From Mermis nigrescens (lineage: Eukaryota > Nematoda > Enoplea > Mermithida > Mermithidae), in contig JAVLUZ010000705.1 in NCBI GenBank assembly GCA_036768485.1, positions 227,409 to 291,408 on the forward strand: a stretch of DNA of 64,000 bases, in the 5' to 3' direction. This document shows, in pieces, positions 12,212 through 24,125 of the stretch (position 1 is its first letter; each line of letters begins with the position of its first letter). Under the pieces are notes generated by a model that saw only the letters and a program-made list of their open reading frames with translations, was not told the DNA's origin and did not search any database. Both the position numbers and the translations under genes were made by a program.

Positions 12212-12632
12212 CTGCCGACCACAGTGGAATTTTCGACAGCAGGAAATATTGATGATAAACAACATGAAAAAAATCATCTATCTGCACAACCACTGTATTT
12301 CTAGTAATAATTATGTAGTCCATTGTAAATCAACTCATTGTTATACTCTGGAGTACGTGAATGTTGAGTCAAGACATTATGGATTCGCTCACTGTTGCAA
12401 TTTGTCCGTAGTTACGCGGTGGTGCGGAGGAATCTCAATACGCTCGACTCTCTCCTCGCATCGTCTATAAAACGTATTTAAGTGTAAACAAAAGGGAGCA
12501 AGCTAACTTCCGACTTCAATTCATCTTAAGCCACGATAAGAGGATTCTAGCTTTGTCTATTAAGCATAAAGTTAGAAAAATAATGGAAAAACTTTGACGA
12601 AAATCTTCCATGAGCCAAGCTCCTCTTGCAAT

Positions 12633-12838
12633 AGCCGGGCGAGCTATATATCGAAATTTATTGAAGAAGAATGAGCTCTAATTGAGTGCGCATCAAGTAC
12701 TTATATACAAAATTAACACGTGACTTTCACTAAACAAACACGATAAACCAGTTCTTACGTACTTTACAGCATTAATATATTAATAAAGTATATTAAAAAT
12801 TATACTTTTGATCACTCGAAGACCTGCAAATAGTTACA
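12633..12838. repeat. Direct repeat copy 1 (possible LTR pair member)
   Basis: Starts ATAGCCGGGCGAGCTATATA, contains GAAGAAGAATGAGCTCTAAT and CGATAAACCAGTTCTTACG, ends near CTGCAAATAGTTAC. About 90 percent similar by eye to 16170-16380 in the same orientation. A gypsy-type integrase tail lies between the copies on the minus strand, so the pair could be LTRs of a decayed minus-strand element, but the ends are not canonical. Confidence 0.5.
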
Positions 12839-13243
12839 TTCCGCCCCTTTTTGATCGTGAGCCAGCTAATTTTCAAAATTTTGAAGGAAAATTAGAGAAG
12901 TTTTGTTTTTGGAGTTATTTTACGTTGGACAACGTTGGGAGTTGCCTTTTTACAACCTTTGTATTCCGTCGGGGGAGTTTGGGCAAAATAGGAATTGAAC
13001 GTCAGATCGAAAATGTTCGATCAAAGTAAATGATTATTAATGCAGAAATAAACAGATTCAAAAAGAAAGTACTATTCTGAAGTTATGCATCAGTGCCTAA
13101 GTGTATGTAAATAAATAAGAGCCATTGCCAATATTACAAATTATGGACTAATAAAATTTAGCTAGCATTAAGCCAAAATATTTATATAATATATTAATAT
13201 GTTCTCCAGCTATTAAATGCAAGACGTTCTCTTAAGTGGAGTC

Positions 13244-13432
13244 TTAGTACTCGACATAACCTTCGCTTAATAGATCGACGTCACCAATAACATTTCGTTT
13301 TTCACAATGAAAAGGTCGTAAATGATTGAAATGAACCGCTTTAATCTTTTTACAACCCTCTGATAGTCTGAATTTCAGAGGATCCCAACGGACGTATTTT
13401 GCAGCTGAACCGAGGACATTTATATAGAACAA
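13244..13432 (-). pseudogene. Gypsy-type integrase C-terminal remnant
   Basis: A 62-codon open stretch whose C-terminal half reads GCKKIKAVHFNHLRPFH. The V-H-x-N-x-L-R-P-F pattern is characteristic of the end of Ty3/gypsy integrases, where the last beta-rich domain is followed by this motif. The catalytic DDE core, RNase H and reverse transcriptase are not visible upstream. It would be the 3' tail of a broken pol gene on the minus strand, between the direct repeats at 12.6 and 16.2 kb. Short motif only; chance resemblance is possible. Confidence 0.4.
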
Positions 13433-13484
13433 GCTGTTTAGCTCTAAAAGGTTGTGTTCTATAGCTCGTACCTAGTTTCTGCGG

Positions 13485-13715
13485 TCATGTTGGGCTCGCT
13501 GATGCTCTTTGAGCCCTTTTGACTGCTCCGGCAGCAAAACGTTGGGTAATTCTCAAGTTAGGCACTGGGGACGATACGAGTATGTCGGCAGCTCGCAAAT
13601 GAGTGATAATCAAACCATTTACATCTTTTGCACCGTGTCCTATATCCCATATAATGCGTCGAAATTGAGCAGGGTCTACGTGTAAAGTGGATGTAAAATT
13701 TATAAGCTGCTCCAT
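13485..13715 (-). CDS. Unidentified 76-codon open frame
   Basis: An ATG-initiated frame of mixed composition, unlike the low-complexity frames around it. It contains LHVDPAQFRRIIWDIGHGAK. It lies just upstream, on the same strand, of the integrase-like tail at 13244-13432, so it may be another remnant of the same retroelement. No family is recognised, and no splice sites or conserved motif support a host gene. Confidence 0.25.
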   Translation of the reverse strand: MEQLINFTSTLHVDPAQFRRIIWDIGHGAKDVNGLIITHLRAADILVSSPVPNLRITQRFAAGAVKRAQRASASPT

Positions 13716-14010
13716 TTGTTGTTTTACTGTCTAATTTTCTAAAGTACCTAATTCCAAAGAAGTTTCAAAAGGCGGACATTGTCCATTTTCTTAATGTAAA
13801 TAAACTGGGTCGAAAATAATGGGAAGTCGTTTGAAACTGGGAATAGTTGCATTAAATTTTTACTGCATAAGAGGATTAACATCTACACTCCCTTTTACAT
13901 TGACCCATCATTTTAATAAATGGTCAAAATGTACACCTGGAGAGACCTGATGGCATGGAACCTTGGGGGCGTAAGTCATTATGTCTTCAGTACCAGGTAA
14001 AACAAAATAG

Positions 14011-14224
14011 GGACTTTTTGAACAATTTCCCCGCCACCGTTTTTTAGCCGATCCATAATAGTTGCAGTAACGAAACTTTACATACAACTAGCTTATGACT
14101 TCATTGTCTTTACACCTGCAAAATAAAGTCAATAAAGGTTGTTTACATTAATACCTAAAATTTGATTGCTGTATGTTTATTTCGTCTCTCAGAAAACGGT
14201 GGCGGTGAATTGTTCAAAAGGTCC
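14011..14224. mobile_element. 214-bp MITE
   Basis: Ends GGACTTTTTGAACAATT and (reversed) GGACCTTTTGAACAATT, followed in both by CCGCCACCGTTTT. Perfect 8-bp TSD CAAAATAG at 14003-14010 and 14225-14232. Same family as 7356-7813. Confidence 0.93.
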
Positions 14225-14566
14225 CAAAATAGACAATTTGATTAACAACGATAGGTAAAGTTAATAGAAATTTTAGCTTGTGTTAAAAGACAAACTATAA
14301 ATTTTGCAAATTTCTTAGAAATTTTTTACCATTATTGAATAGAGATCGTCGAAATACGCTGGAAAATACATTTATTGTCGCCTATCTCTTAATGGTTCTC
14401 GAGTTATTTGACATACAGAAAATTGTTTGCTTTACAACAATTGAAATCATACAGCAAGCTTATTTAAAACAGACTACATGATTATGCGCATTATTGCATA
14501 CATTCACTGATCAATAACGCTCTGTAAGCCAGCGCCAATCATAAAATTAACGCACATCAAACGCAT

Positions 14567-14598
14567 TTCATTCATTCATTCATTCATTCATTCATTTC
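14567..14598. repeat. (TTCA)n microsatellite
   Basis: Eight TTCA-type units. Confidence 0.95.
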
Positions 14599-14777
14599 AA
14601 ACTGAAATCTCATTGAGTACAAACGCATTTATGATAAAAATGTGACTGAGTGTAAATAAAGAAAATACCCACCTTTTTTCTCGCTCAACACGCAAAGTAC
14701 CTACTTACGTAGATAAATCGACCTTATGTTATGTACATACATCATTTCAAATGGTGGCATAGGAATGTAGTCGTATC

Positions 14778-15027
14778 CATACGTAAGCAGCACCAAAATT
14801 CTGGGGTGCAAGATTTTTCAAAGGTAAAAAAATTGCCTTAAAAATTGTGGTATGGCAAAAAAAACACCGTTTTTCAACGTACTCATTGAGCACTATCCAT
14901 TGGCATCAAAAAATTGCGGAAAAAAACGGAAAAAATTTTCAAAAATTGAATTCTGGGGGTATTTTGGTTTTTGGTTTCTGGGGGTTGTTTTGGTTTCTCG
15001 GGGGGGGAACCCCCACGCCCAGGTGTA
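14778..15027. mobile_element. M1 element
   Basis: 250 bp, CATACGTAAGCAGC..CGCCCAGGTGTA. Perfect TSD GTCGTATC at 14770-14777 and 15028-15035. Confidence 0.93.
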
Positions 15028-15805
15028 GTCGTATCGTATAAAACGCAAACAAATGACAATGGACAAACGCCTCTAATTCACAGGTATGCGAAGGAATCGT
15101 TCAATCAATTAATTGCTTAGATCAGCCTCTGTGCATACTGCTGAAAAAATTCACAACAGTTAATCTTTAATTTATTAGATAAACAATAAAAAGTCAAAAT
15201 TAAAAATTCAAATTTTAGGACATTGTATAATTTTTAACGCTCTATCGAACCATATATAACTTACACAGTAAACCCTATAATACGTGAGGACAATACAATT
15301 CTTCATAAAATGATCATATGCGAATTATATAATATTAACAAACCGAAAATAATAAATTTTTCACGTCAGAAGAATGGTCATCAATTAGAAGAATATGAAA
15401 ATAAGATAAAAAACATCATTTATCGGTGGAAAACTCAAAATAAATAGCAAAACATTGGAATTTTAAATTTAAAAAAGTTTTTTTTCAAACCTCGATATAT
15501 TCCTCAATTCGACTTTAAAGAGTTGAGGAAAAAAGTGCCTCTGTAGAAAACTTTGCTCTTTCTGCTGATATATTTTTTAAGGCTACACGACCGAATATGC
15601 TTTCAAAAAACAAGATAAGCGCGAAAAAACGATACCGAAAAAACCACTTAATTTTAAAACAAAATAAAAACAATTGAAACCCGCAATATAGTCTGTTTAG
15701 GACTATTTATCATCGAAAAATTATTTAAATACGATCAAACCTAAAGGTTTTTAACAAAATAAACGAAAAAGTGGCAACGTTAAACATAGGACTCCCCTCA
15801 GAGTC

Positions 15806-15818
<13 letters not shown>
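15028..15818. other. Unassigned AT-rich DNA
   Basis: No open frames, inverted ends or RNA-like structures seen. Confidence 0.4.

Positions 15819-15896
<78 letters not shown>
15819..15896. repeat. (TA)n microsatellite
   Basis: About 39 TA units, preceded by two TACA units. Confidence 0.98.
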
Positions 15897-15900
<4 letters not shown>

Positions 15901-16169
15901 CTCTTTTTTTCAAAAAGAAACTGATGTAGTGGTTCAGTCACTGCATCATCAATAATACTTGCGAGAGGTTAAGTAAAATTAGCGATGTCATAGCCAATAA
16001 CTATTAATAAAATCGTCGGACCACATAGATCAAGTCGCTTTTAACGGTTTAAGATTTACAGCACAACAGACGCAGGACGTCATATTCGGCCGTCGACACA
16101 TCTCTCCATGAAATAAAGAATGAAGAGGGAACCTGGGATGCGCGTTTCCCAGATTGCCCCCCAAATATA

Positions 16170-16380
16170 GCCGGGCGAGCTATATACCGAAATTGATTGA
16201 AGAAGAATGAGCTCTAATTAAGTGCGCATCAAATACTCATAGATACAAAATTAACACCTGACTTTCACTAAACACGATAAACCAGTTCTTACGAACTTTA
16301 CAGCATTAATTCTAAGAACAACTAAGTACATTATATTAAAATTGTCACTCTAGATCACTCGAACACCTGCAATTAGTTAC
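16170..16380. repeat. Direct repeat copy 2
   Basis: Partner of 12633-12838, same orientation, starting ATAGCCGGGCGAGCTATATA. The 3.5 kb between them contains two independent MITEs and the integrase-like remnant. Confidence 0.5.
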
Positions 16381-16619
16381 TATTTTTCGTTCCATAACTT
16401 TTAGCTTCGTTTACAATCCAGCTTTTTAAGTTGCCATTTTCATAGTTATAGCGGAAAATTCCTATTCTCGCTTTCAAACAGTGTCTTTCAATTCCTGTTA
16501 TTTTTCTTGTCCGCAAGATACTACTGAAATATCAATCGATTAGTAAGTTGAGCTCTGAGAAACGGGTAAAGAACGACTGAAATAAATGCGACTATACAAA
16601 TACAGCCTAAGAATTCTGG

Positions 16620-16995
16620 GTGATCAGTCTTGAAAAGCTTCAACAAAGTATCTATTTGGGCTTAAAAACGCTTGTATGCGTAAAAACACTAAACTTATGA
16701 CGTTCCTTATCAATTCATTCGTTGTATAATATAAAAACAAAAAAAATCGAAAAAATTTCAGAAAATTCGAATTAATTGAACAAACATAGTCAAAATGAGT
16801 ATATGGCGCGAGGCGACAAATATTTGACATTTTGAGTCAAAAGATCGTCAACAACTCTATAAACCACACACTTTCTACGATTCTTTGGAAAATAGGAAAT
16901 TCAGGGGGAGGGGTCAGCAGCTTTTTTTGCGGGAACCGAAGCCATTTGGGGGGGGGGGTAAAAACCCCCGCCAAAGAACACGTATCATAGGGACT
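16620..16995. mobile_element. Degenerate M3 element
   Basis: Shares the M3 order of landmarks: a block like TTGAACAAACATAGTCAAA, then GAGTATATGGCGCGAGGCG, then a G/C-run right end. Clearly older than the copies at 11.2 and 35.9 kb. No TSD found. Confidence 0.5.
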
Positions 16996-17234
16996 GCTAA
17001 CTTAAAAAGCGCTGTTTCCTTAAGGAAAAAATTATGAAACTGCATATTCTCCCACGTGCGTCAATCAAAACTAAATGATACGGGAAATTAATAGATAAAT
17101 TAATAGAAATTAATAGAAATTAATAAATTAATAGATGCAGTTTAGTAGCAGTTTTTAAGATCATTCATGTTTTGAACCTTGACAAATATTCACTTTGATT
17201 ATTAGAATTCCATCAAAAATCGCTTTCCACTCAC

Positions 17235-17368
17235 CTGGACCTTAATTTGAGCGCTACAACAACGAGGATCGCAATAAGAGCTATAGCGAGAAGAGAAGAA
17301 ATGAGCGCTGAAGCCCACACGAAAAAGAGACGTTGCGGCCTTCGTCGCGGCGCATCGTATAGGCCGTC
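17235..17368 (-). CDS. Candidate exon with a transmembrane segment
   Basis: On the minus strand a stop-free frame reads basic residues (RRRPQR), then LFFVWASALISSLLAIALIA and ILVVVALK, a strong transmembrane helix. It ends exactly at a consensus donor, TCCAG|GTGAGTGG (GT at 17233-17234). This would be the N-terminal anchor of a type II membrane protein. Oddly, a neighbouring frame just upstream reads NDAGYDNINDTGIDETAYTM, also gene-like, so the two may be one exon broken by a frameshift. No partner exon was found and no family is named. Confidence 0.35.
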
Positions 17369-17439
17369 TCATCTATACCTGTATCATTGATGTTATCATA
17401 ACCGGCATCATTGTAAATGGCCTTCCATTATTAAGCATT

Positions 17440-18696
17440 TCATCTTAATCACTTGATCGATATGTTATGTACCTAAGCAGCACTAAAGATTTACTAATTC
17501 AGAAAGAACAAAAAATTTATTTATTAAATAAATAATATTTTTATTTTTTAAAGTATTATTTATCTTCATTTTTTATTTACCAAAGATTTACTCATTCCTG
17601 TTTAAACACCACTTGCACACTTTCAGAAAATGTTACATAATTCAATCAAAATACCTATAGTGTATTTCGCGGAACCTTGTGCATGGAAATCAATAAGTTT
17701 TCTGCCAAAAAATGCGATTTCGTCATCTTTTTTTGAATCATCTTACCTTTAAAAATTATTCTGTTGGATTAACGGCCGTCCCTCCCTTAAGTAGAATCTG
17801 CCCAGAAGAATATCTTGAATTAAGGAGACGGAAACCTCCTTATTAAAGTGCACTAATAATTGTACAGATCATACTAAATTTATCGTTAAAAATTTGTAAA
17901 TTAGAAGCTATAGCCTTTGGGTAGATATCTACGAAATATCAAACTATCGTAAAAAATTCAAACGACTGATTTGGAGCCTTTTTCTGAATTAAGTATATGG
18001 AAAAGTCGGAATTCAGGAATGCAAACTTAAATTCTTCTGATCCTTAAGTAAGTCTAGACAAGTTGACGGACTATACCTACGTACATACTTACGCCAAATC
18101 GCTAAACCATTCTGTGCAGAAATCTAGGCAGCTACTCCTGACTCACTTTACCTAAGTCACGGATGCGGCCAGATCAGTTGATCTCTGGCCTAACCCTGGA
18201 AAATCTCAAGTTGATGAATCAACTTGTTTCGAAAGCGGGATTATCCCGGGATGTTTGGTTCTAATAGCACTCTAAATAGACTATGAAGTCGACAACACGG
18301 AGCTCTAGGCGAATAAGCCATCATCAAAAATATTAACTATCTTTTAAAATATTTTTGGAATAAGAAAGGAATAAAGATTCTTTTCCAAAAGGATAAACAA
18401 AATAATCACCTTTCAGAATTCAATCCCGCAATGTGAGGGGAAACTCCGCGATGTCGCAGTATATTTTACCCCTGACTACTGACATGCTAATTTACTAAAC
18501 GGAACAACGCTCTAGCGCACAACGATAAAAGTCACAGAAAGTAAAGCGCGAGCAAACGAGGATGAATCAATCAATACGCACATTAAAGTTTTAAGCAGAC
18601 GAGGAAACATTAAAACAACCGATCAGATTTAAACATGGAGCTTATGTAGCTTTTACATGACATACATAAAAAATAACAATGATAACAAAATTTGTT
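17440..18696. other. Unassigned, with one old repeat
   Basis: 18120-18360 resembles part of 1800-2060 (GAGCTCTAGGC..CATCATCA..AATATTTTTG). Otherwise AT-rich with no gene. Confidence 0.4.
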
Positions 18697-19125
18697 TTAA
18701 TTTTCCGACATCCGACCTTTTTCATTTTCTTTAAGTTTAAAATCTTTTATAATTCTCTTCATAATGTAATAGTAAGTTTAAATTTTAAGTTTCTATTTGT
18801 TTACAACTCTCGCTTAGCAAGCTCATTTTTCTAAACTATAACGAAAGATATTGGAATATTGATTTTCCGATCTCAACTCGGATCCATCAGCCTCCCACTC
18901 ACGTCGCCCTATGTTTTGAATGTGAAAAGAAGGCATGTATGTAGAGAATCTGATGGGCATATGTAGTGTAGGAAAAAGCTACTTATGCATATACCTTAAG
19001 TCGCAAAATCTGCTAAAAATCAAACTTTCTCTAAACGACGCAAAAAATCGAAGCATGTTCTGCGGCCTACAGATTGAAATAAAATATTAAACCAAAAAAC
19101 GATTTTAAAAGCAGCGAGTTAGCTA

Positions 19126-19324
19126 CAGTCAAGACCACAAGTAACATCGCTCAAGCGCATGTCCTACAGGCCCCTGGCAGTCAAAGTGACAGGCATCGCA
19201 CAGGCAATTTTCTTTCAACGCGCGTGTTTACCAATATAAAATTTTGGCCGATTCACAGGCAGGTCACAGGCGCCTGTTGCCTGTCGTGCCTGCACTTGAG
19301 CGACGTTACTTGTGGTCTTGACTG
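19126..19324. mobile_element. TA-flanked MITE (Tc1/mariner-like)
   Basis: 199 bp. TIRs of about 34 bp starting CAGTCAAGACCACAAGTAAC, with few mismatches. Flanked by TA at 19124-19125 and 19325-19326. The paralogous segment near 19580 reads GTTAGCTATGCAGTAGC with a single TA and no insert, so it is a natural empty site. Confidence 0.93.
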
Positions 19325-19357
19325 TATGTAGTAGCTATGGAAAAGTATATGAAGTAA

Positions 19358-20121
19358 ACTAGCAAAGAAAAATGCTCCGATGGAACAAAAAAGATGAATA
19401 TACTTGGAATTGTGGATTATTATGGATGTAAAAGGAGGGGACTAGGAAAAATCTACCTAAAGTCGGAAAATCTGCTAAAAATCACACTTTCTCTAAGCAA
19501 CGCAAAAAATCGATGTATATTCTGCGGCCAACAGATTAAAATAAATATTCAACCATAACAATGATTGAAACAGCAGCACGTTAGCTATGCAGTAGCTATG
19601 GGAAATGAAATTAAGTAAACTAACAGTCTTCCAAGCCAATTGAATGAAATAGCAAACATCGAAGACAATTGAAGACATGGTTGGTTAAAAACAGTAGGAA
19701 ACACGTAAGTTGACTTGAAACAGACTTAATGTAGATACACTAGCATGCCCGAAACGATTGTGTGCACTAATCAATCGGCTCCTGCTTTGCTTGCTATAAT
19801 GCTCATAAAACAAAACAACTTTAAATACAATACCTCTTAGTTTTCTATCAATCAGGTGCCAGCAATTTAAAAAAGTAACCTTGATAGATTTCGTTTATAC
19901 ACTCTTATCTGAAACTTCGAACATTATTTAAAAAAGACACTTTTTTAGAGGCCGCAGAATATACATCGATTTTTTGCGTTGCTTAGAGAAAGTGTGATTT
20001 TTAGCAGATTTTCCGACTTTAGGTAGATTTTTCCTAGTCCCATCCTTTTACATCCTTAATAATCCACAATTCCAAGTATATTCATCTTTTTTGTTCCATC
20101 GGAGCATTTTTCTTTGCTAGT
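19358..20121. mobile_element. Family D element with inverted arms of about 180 bp
   Basis: Starts ACTAGCAAAGAAAAATGCTC and ends with the inverse. The arms extend through GGATGTAAAAGGAGGGGACT and CTGCGGCC. A sister copy is at 38674-39328 and single arms lie at 18940-19070 and 23905-24117. TSD not identified; superfamily uncertain. Confidence 0.8.
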
Positions 20122-20428
20122 ACACTACTTTTAATTAGCGTGATTTCAGTACATCAGTCAGTAAACACAATCAGTAACATGCCACAATAATGACAACAGT
20201 CCAAGAACGCGGAAAACAATATTGTTCTTAACATCAGCATTATCCTTTTTAAACAAGACAACCTTATTGACACCATCCATTTTCAAATTAAAACTGCATT
20301 AAGTTATTTCTTCTTAATGTGCAGTTCACTTATTATCAAGCACAAAAATTTAACCAACGAATTCACATTGCAAATCCTCACTCAATCAATACACAAGCAC
20401 AATGTGTTGTGACTTTTGAAATTGAAAA

Positions 20429-20515
20429 CACCCAATTTTCAATTTTCAAATTGAAAATTGGATCAATTTTCAAATTGAAAATTGGGTCAATTTTCAAATT
20501 GAAAATTGGGTGTTT
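20429..20515. repeat. Palindromic tandem repeat
   Basis: Three tandem units of about 27 bp of CAATTTTCAAATTGAAAATTG, each itself palindromic. Confidence 0.9.
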
Positions 20516-20879
20516 GAATTTGCGATGAAGAAAATAATCAAAAGTTAGTCACTTGGTTTATTTAAGCCGAGTAATAAAATAACGACCGTCCACCAATTCC
20601 AAACTAAACGCAACTAATCTGATCACTATGAAAAAGTTTTGAAAAATGAGCTTGCTAAGCGAGAGTTGTAAACCAAGAGAAACTTAAAGTTAAAACCTAC
20701 CATTAAATTATGAGAGAATTATAAAAGATTTTAAACTTCAAGAAAATGGAAAAGGCGGGATGTTGGTAAATTAGAAGGCAAAGATTTTCGGCAAAAATTC
20801 AAAAACTTCACGCAAATATCAAATGTAAGGAACACTAACGCTTTGATTTGGTAGTAAAATAAATTTGTAGTATAGACTA

Positions 20880-23230
20880 CATATTAACAACAAATGAATA
20901 GTGCAAACTTTACACAACTACTAGGTGTAGAGAATACTAACAGTTTACGGCTTATTAATGTACATGATTACAATAAAGCTGTATATCTTTGTCGACTTCT
21001 GTGCACAGTAGTGTGATTGCTGGTTCATTTTAAACCACTTTTGCAGGCAATTTACATCAATTAAACGATAGCTCTCCATGTGCAAGATTTTGTGAAACAT
21101 ATTATAAACACGGCTAAGAAAGATTTAACTTTAATGCAACCCATTTAAGACAAAATTACATCTCTTCAATGATCTAAGGACACTTGAACATAATTTTTAA
21201 ATCACTTTAGATTACTTTTGAGGGTAAACAAACTCACTTAATTGATGTCTCACATATGAATCCTTGAAAATTTCTTGACTTCAGTTACAAAGTCTCTGCA
21301 AGTCTATCGAATTAGGGTTAACACGTAACGTAAACTTTACACAAACACATAGCGTAAAGAATATTTTAGTCGGATTCGTAATTTTGATATTGCTCCGATA
21401 TTTCTTTCAACATTTATGGAAAAATGAGTCTCCATAATGTTTTAAAGACAATAAACATTAGGTTTAAACCACTTTGCAATACTGCTGAGTGTAAGCAAGC
21501 GCGCCCAATTGACGTATATATTTCATTCCCTGTAAATTTTTATATCTCAGGAAAAAATTTCGATTTTTGCAATGCTCTAGAACAAAGGCTAACATGCAGT
21601 GTAAAAATTACTCGGATATTATGATCAACATTCATGAAAAAATTATGTCTCTACAAGGGTCTGAGGACATATAAACAATGAATGTAAACTACTTTACATC
21701 ACTGTTGGATGTAAACAAACGCGCCTACGTGACGTCTCACATTTGATCCTTTGAAAACTTCTAGGCTCCAAGAAAAAATTAGGTTTCAGGAATGCTCAAA
21801 AACGAAGATAAATATATATGTAGTGTAAACTTCATGTAAACACCTAGTGTAAAGAAGATTTTAGTCAGATTCGTAATTTTGATATTGTTCCGATATTACG
21901 ATTAATATTCATGAAAAAATTAAGTCTACATAATGTTCTATGGGCAAACTAACAATTGGTGTAAACTACTTTACAACACCGTAGAGTGTAAACATATGCG
22001 TCAGACTGGCATATCAAATTTGATTCCTGGTCCATTTCTAGACTTGATAAACGTGTCCCTGACTCGTAACCGGAGAAGCAGGCAGAAAAAACAAGACAGA
22101 AACGCATTAAAAACTCCAAATTTTTGACTTTACACTCGCTAAATATTAATGTATAGACAATTTGCTTTGACATGCACCCGATATAAAGCACTTTATTTTT
22201 ATTCTATTAGACTTATCCCGACTTCTGGACGGAGAAAGTGGCGAACAAAAAACGCAACAAAAACGTATTTTCCATCATTTAGAACACTGTAAACTTTAAA
22301 ATTCCGTACCGAACTCTCCATTGAGTTTAAAGAAATTCGGTTTGGTACAATTTGTAGCTTTTAAATCGTAGTACATTCCTGTGTGCCAAAAATTCTGTTG
22401 CAAAAATTATTTGGCATGATTTATCAATCAAACTTCGGAAAAAACGTGTTTTTTAGCCCATTTTTTACCTCTGATTTCGAACTTTACACCCCCATAAATA
22501 ACTCAATATTGCGTTTTTTAAATGCGGTTTGCTGCGATGTTTAGCCCCTGTGAGGCACTTTATTAATGCTGTCTTCGATTTGCACTGACTCATAAGCGGA
22601 AAAATTTGGCAGAGAAATCTTAGTTAAAATCCGTTTTTTTACACCATCCACTAGAGTGTAAACTTTAAACCCCAGGATCTAACTCACCATAGAGCATACA
22701 AGACTTTGCTTATATGCAGAATGTAGCCCTTGATCCGCTCTACATTTCTGTCAGAAAACATTTTAAAAACCTCATAAACGGAGTTAGTATCGGACATAGG
22801 AAGGTTGAAAACTCGACCAAAAAGTGCTTTTTCACCCCCAGATTTTCGCACTCTTTACACTGCCGTTCGATAAATAATGCGAATTTCAAAAAACAAAAAA
22901 AGTGTCATCTGTAGAATTCATCCCTCTATTATCCTATTCTGTTCAATCCTTCGAGTCATCAATACTCAGTTGTCCACATGCCGCAGTAAAAAGGTCCCAA
23001 AATTTGTCCTATGTTATAACGTTACACAAAAACTTTACACCTTCTTTACACAGTCAATTTTGAGTTTCAAGAAAAACAAAAAAACACGGGCAGCGAATTT
23101 TTTTATTATCTTTCTTTTAAAAAAAACCGCACCTTCCAGAAGTGTCCCGTTATAGCTGTAGGGGGTGCCCAGGTGTTGGGGGTACCCAAGTATATTATAG
23201 GTACGCGCTAACGCGCTACCTATGATTAGG
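20880..23230. repeat. TTTACAC/GTGTAAA-rich long repeat
   Basis: GTGTAAA, TTTACAC or close variants recur many times. Diverged modules of about 500 bp are visible: GTCGGATTCGTAATTTTGAT at 21371 and a near copy at 21867. Ends with GGTACGCGCTAACGCGCTACC, an imperfect hairpin, at 23201-23221. The same end sequence closes the repeat at 39403-40345. No protein recognised. Confidence 0.6.
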
Positions 23231-23308
23231 AGCGACTTTGAAAAACAGTTGAATGAAATAGCGAACATCGATGCATTGAAGACTATCAAATGAATTGTTG
23301 GTTTAAAC

Positions 23309-23740
23309 CAGTGTTTTTTTTGTACAAGGTCCGTTTGTACATGTACAAAGATGGTCCCCAAAAGTCTTTGTATATTTTGTACACACACATTTTCGGGTAC
23401 TATAATATGGTACAGTAGCGATTTTAGTGTGGTAAAAACAGAGTTGTTCGACCTTTGGTAATTATTTTAGCTAATTTCTGAGTCTGAAGGCAAATATCAC
23501 TAAGAATCTTCTAAAATGGCGCGAAGCGCCCAAAATTTTGACATTTTTTTCGAAATGCAATTTCAACCAACATAAAGATATATAGAACACACAATTACTC
23601 ATTTCGGCGCGAAGCGTCGAGAATTTTAGACCTTTTTTCCTAATTTTGTTATCCTAAAAACCTTTGTACATGTACAAAGACGGTCCCGGAAAGTCTTTAT
23701 ACATTGGGAAAAGTCTTTGCCAAATACAAAAAAAACATTG
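23309..23740. mobile_element. hAT-like MITE (CAGTGTTTTTTT type)
   Basis: 432 bp. Ends CAGTGTTTTTTTTGTAC and (reversed) CAATGTTTTTTTTGTAT, then an internal palindrome TTTGTACATGTACAAAG near each end. Flanks GTTTAAAC and ATTCAAAG match at only 5 of 8 bases (old). Carries palindromes GGCGCGAAGCGCC (23518-23530) and GGCGCGAAGCGTC (23606-23618). Confidence 0.8.
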
Positions 23741-23756
23741 ATTCAAAGCAGTAGGA

Positions 23757-23875
23757 ACATACGTATGCAGCAAGAAAATTCTGGGGGGTGCAAGATTTTT
23801 CAAAAGGTCAAAAAATGGCCTTAAAAATGGTGGTGCATAAAAAACACCATTTTATTGAAAATAAAAAACACCATC
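23757..23875. mobile_element. Truncated M1 element
   Basis: Begins CATACGTATGCAGCAAG and follows the M1 core, then breaks off after AACACCATTTTA. Confidence 0.75.
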
Positions 23876-23904
23876 GAAAATTATTTAAAGCCTAAATTTT
23901 TTCA

Positions 23905-24117
23905 GAGGTCGCAGAATATAACTTCGGTTTTTTGCATTGCTTAGAGGAAGTCTGATTTTTAACAGATTTTTGCTACTTTGGGCATATGCATAGGTATGTA
24001 TGCATATACATTTTTCCTAGTCCCATTCTTTTACATCCTTAATAATCCACTTCGAAGTACGTAAATTTGTCTTTTTTGTTCCATCAGAGCATTTTTCTTT
24101 GCTAGTGCAGGTATGTA
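23905..24117. mobile_element. Solo right arm of a family D element
   Basis: GGTCGCAGAATATAACTTCG through CATTTTTCTTTGCTAGT, matching the right arm of 19358-20121; the left arm is missing. Confidence 0.75.
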
Positions 24118-24125
24118 CCTTCTAA

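Larger units (their letters stand above)
18697..20772. repeat. Foldback region with outer inverted arms of about 140 bp
   Basis: The left arm 18697-18836 (CCGACATCCGACCTTTTTC..AAGCTCATTTTTC) is repeated inverted at 20633-20772. A third partial copy (TTTGTTTACAACTCGCTTTG) interrupts a satellite near 27400. Other elements lie between the arms. Target duplications are not clear. Confidence 0.65.
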
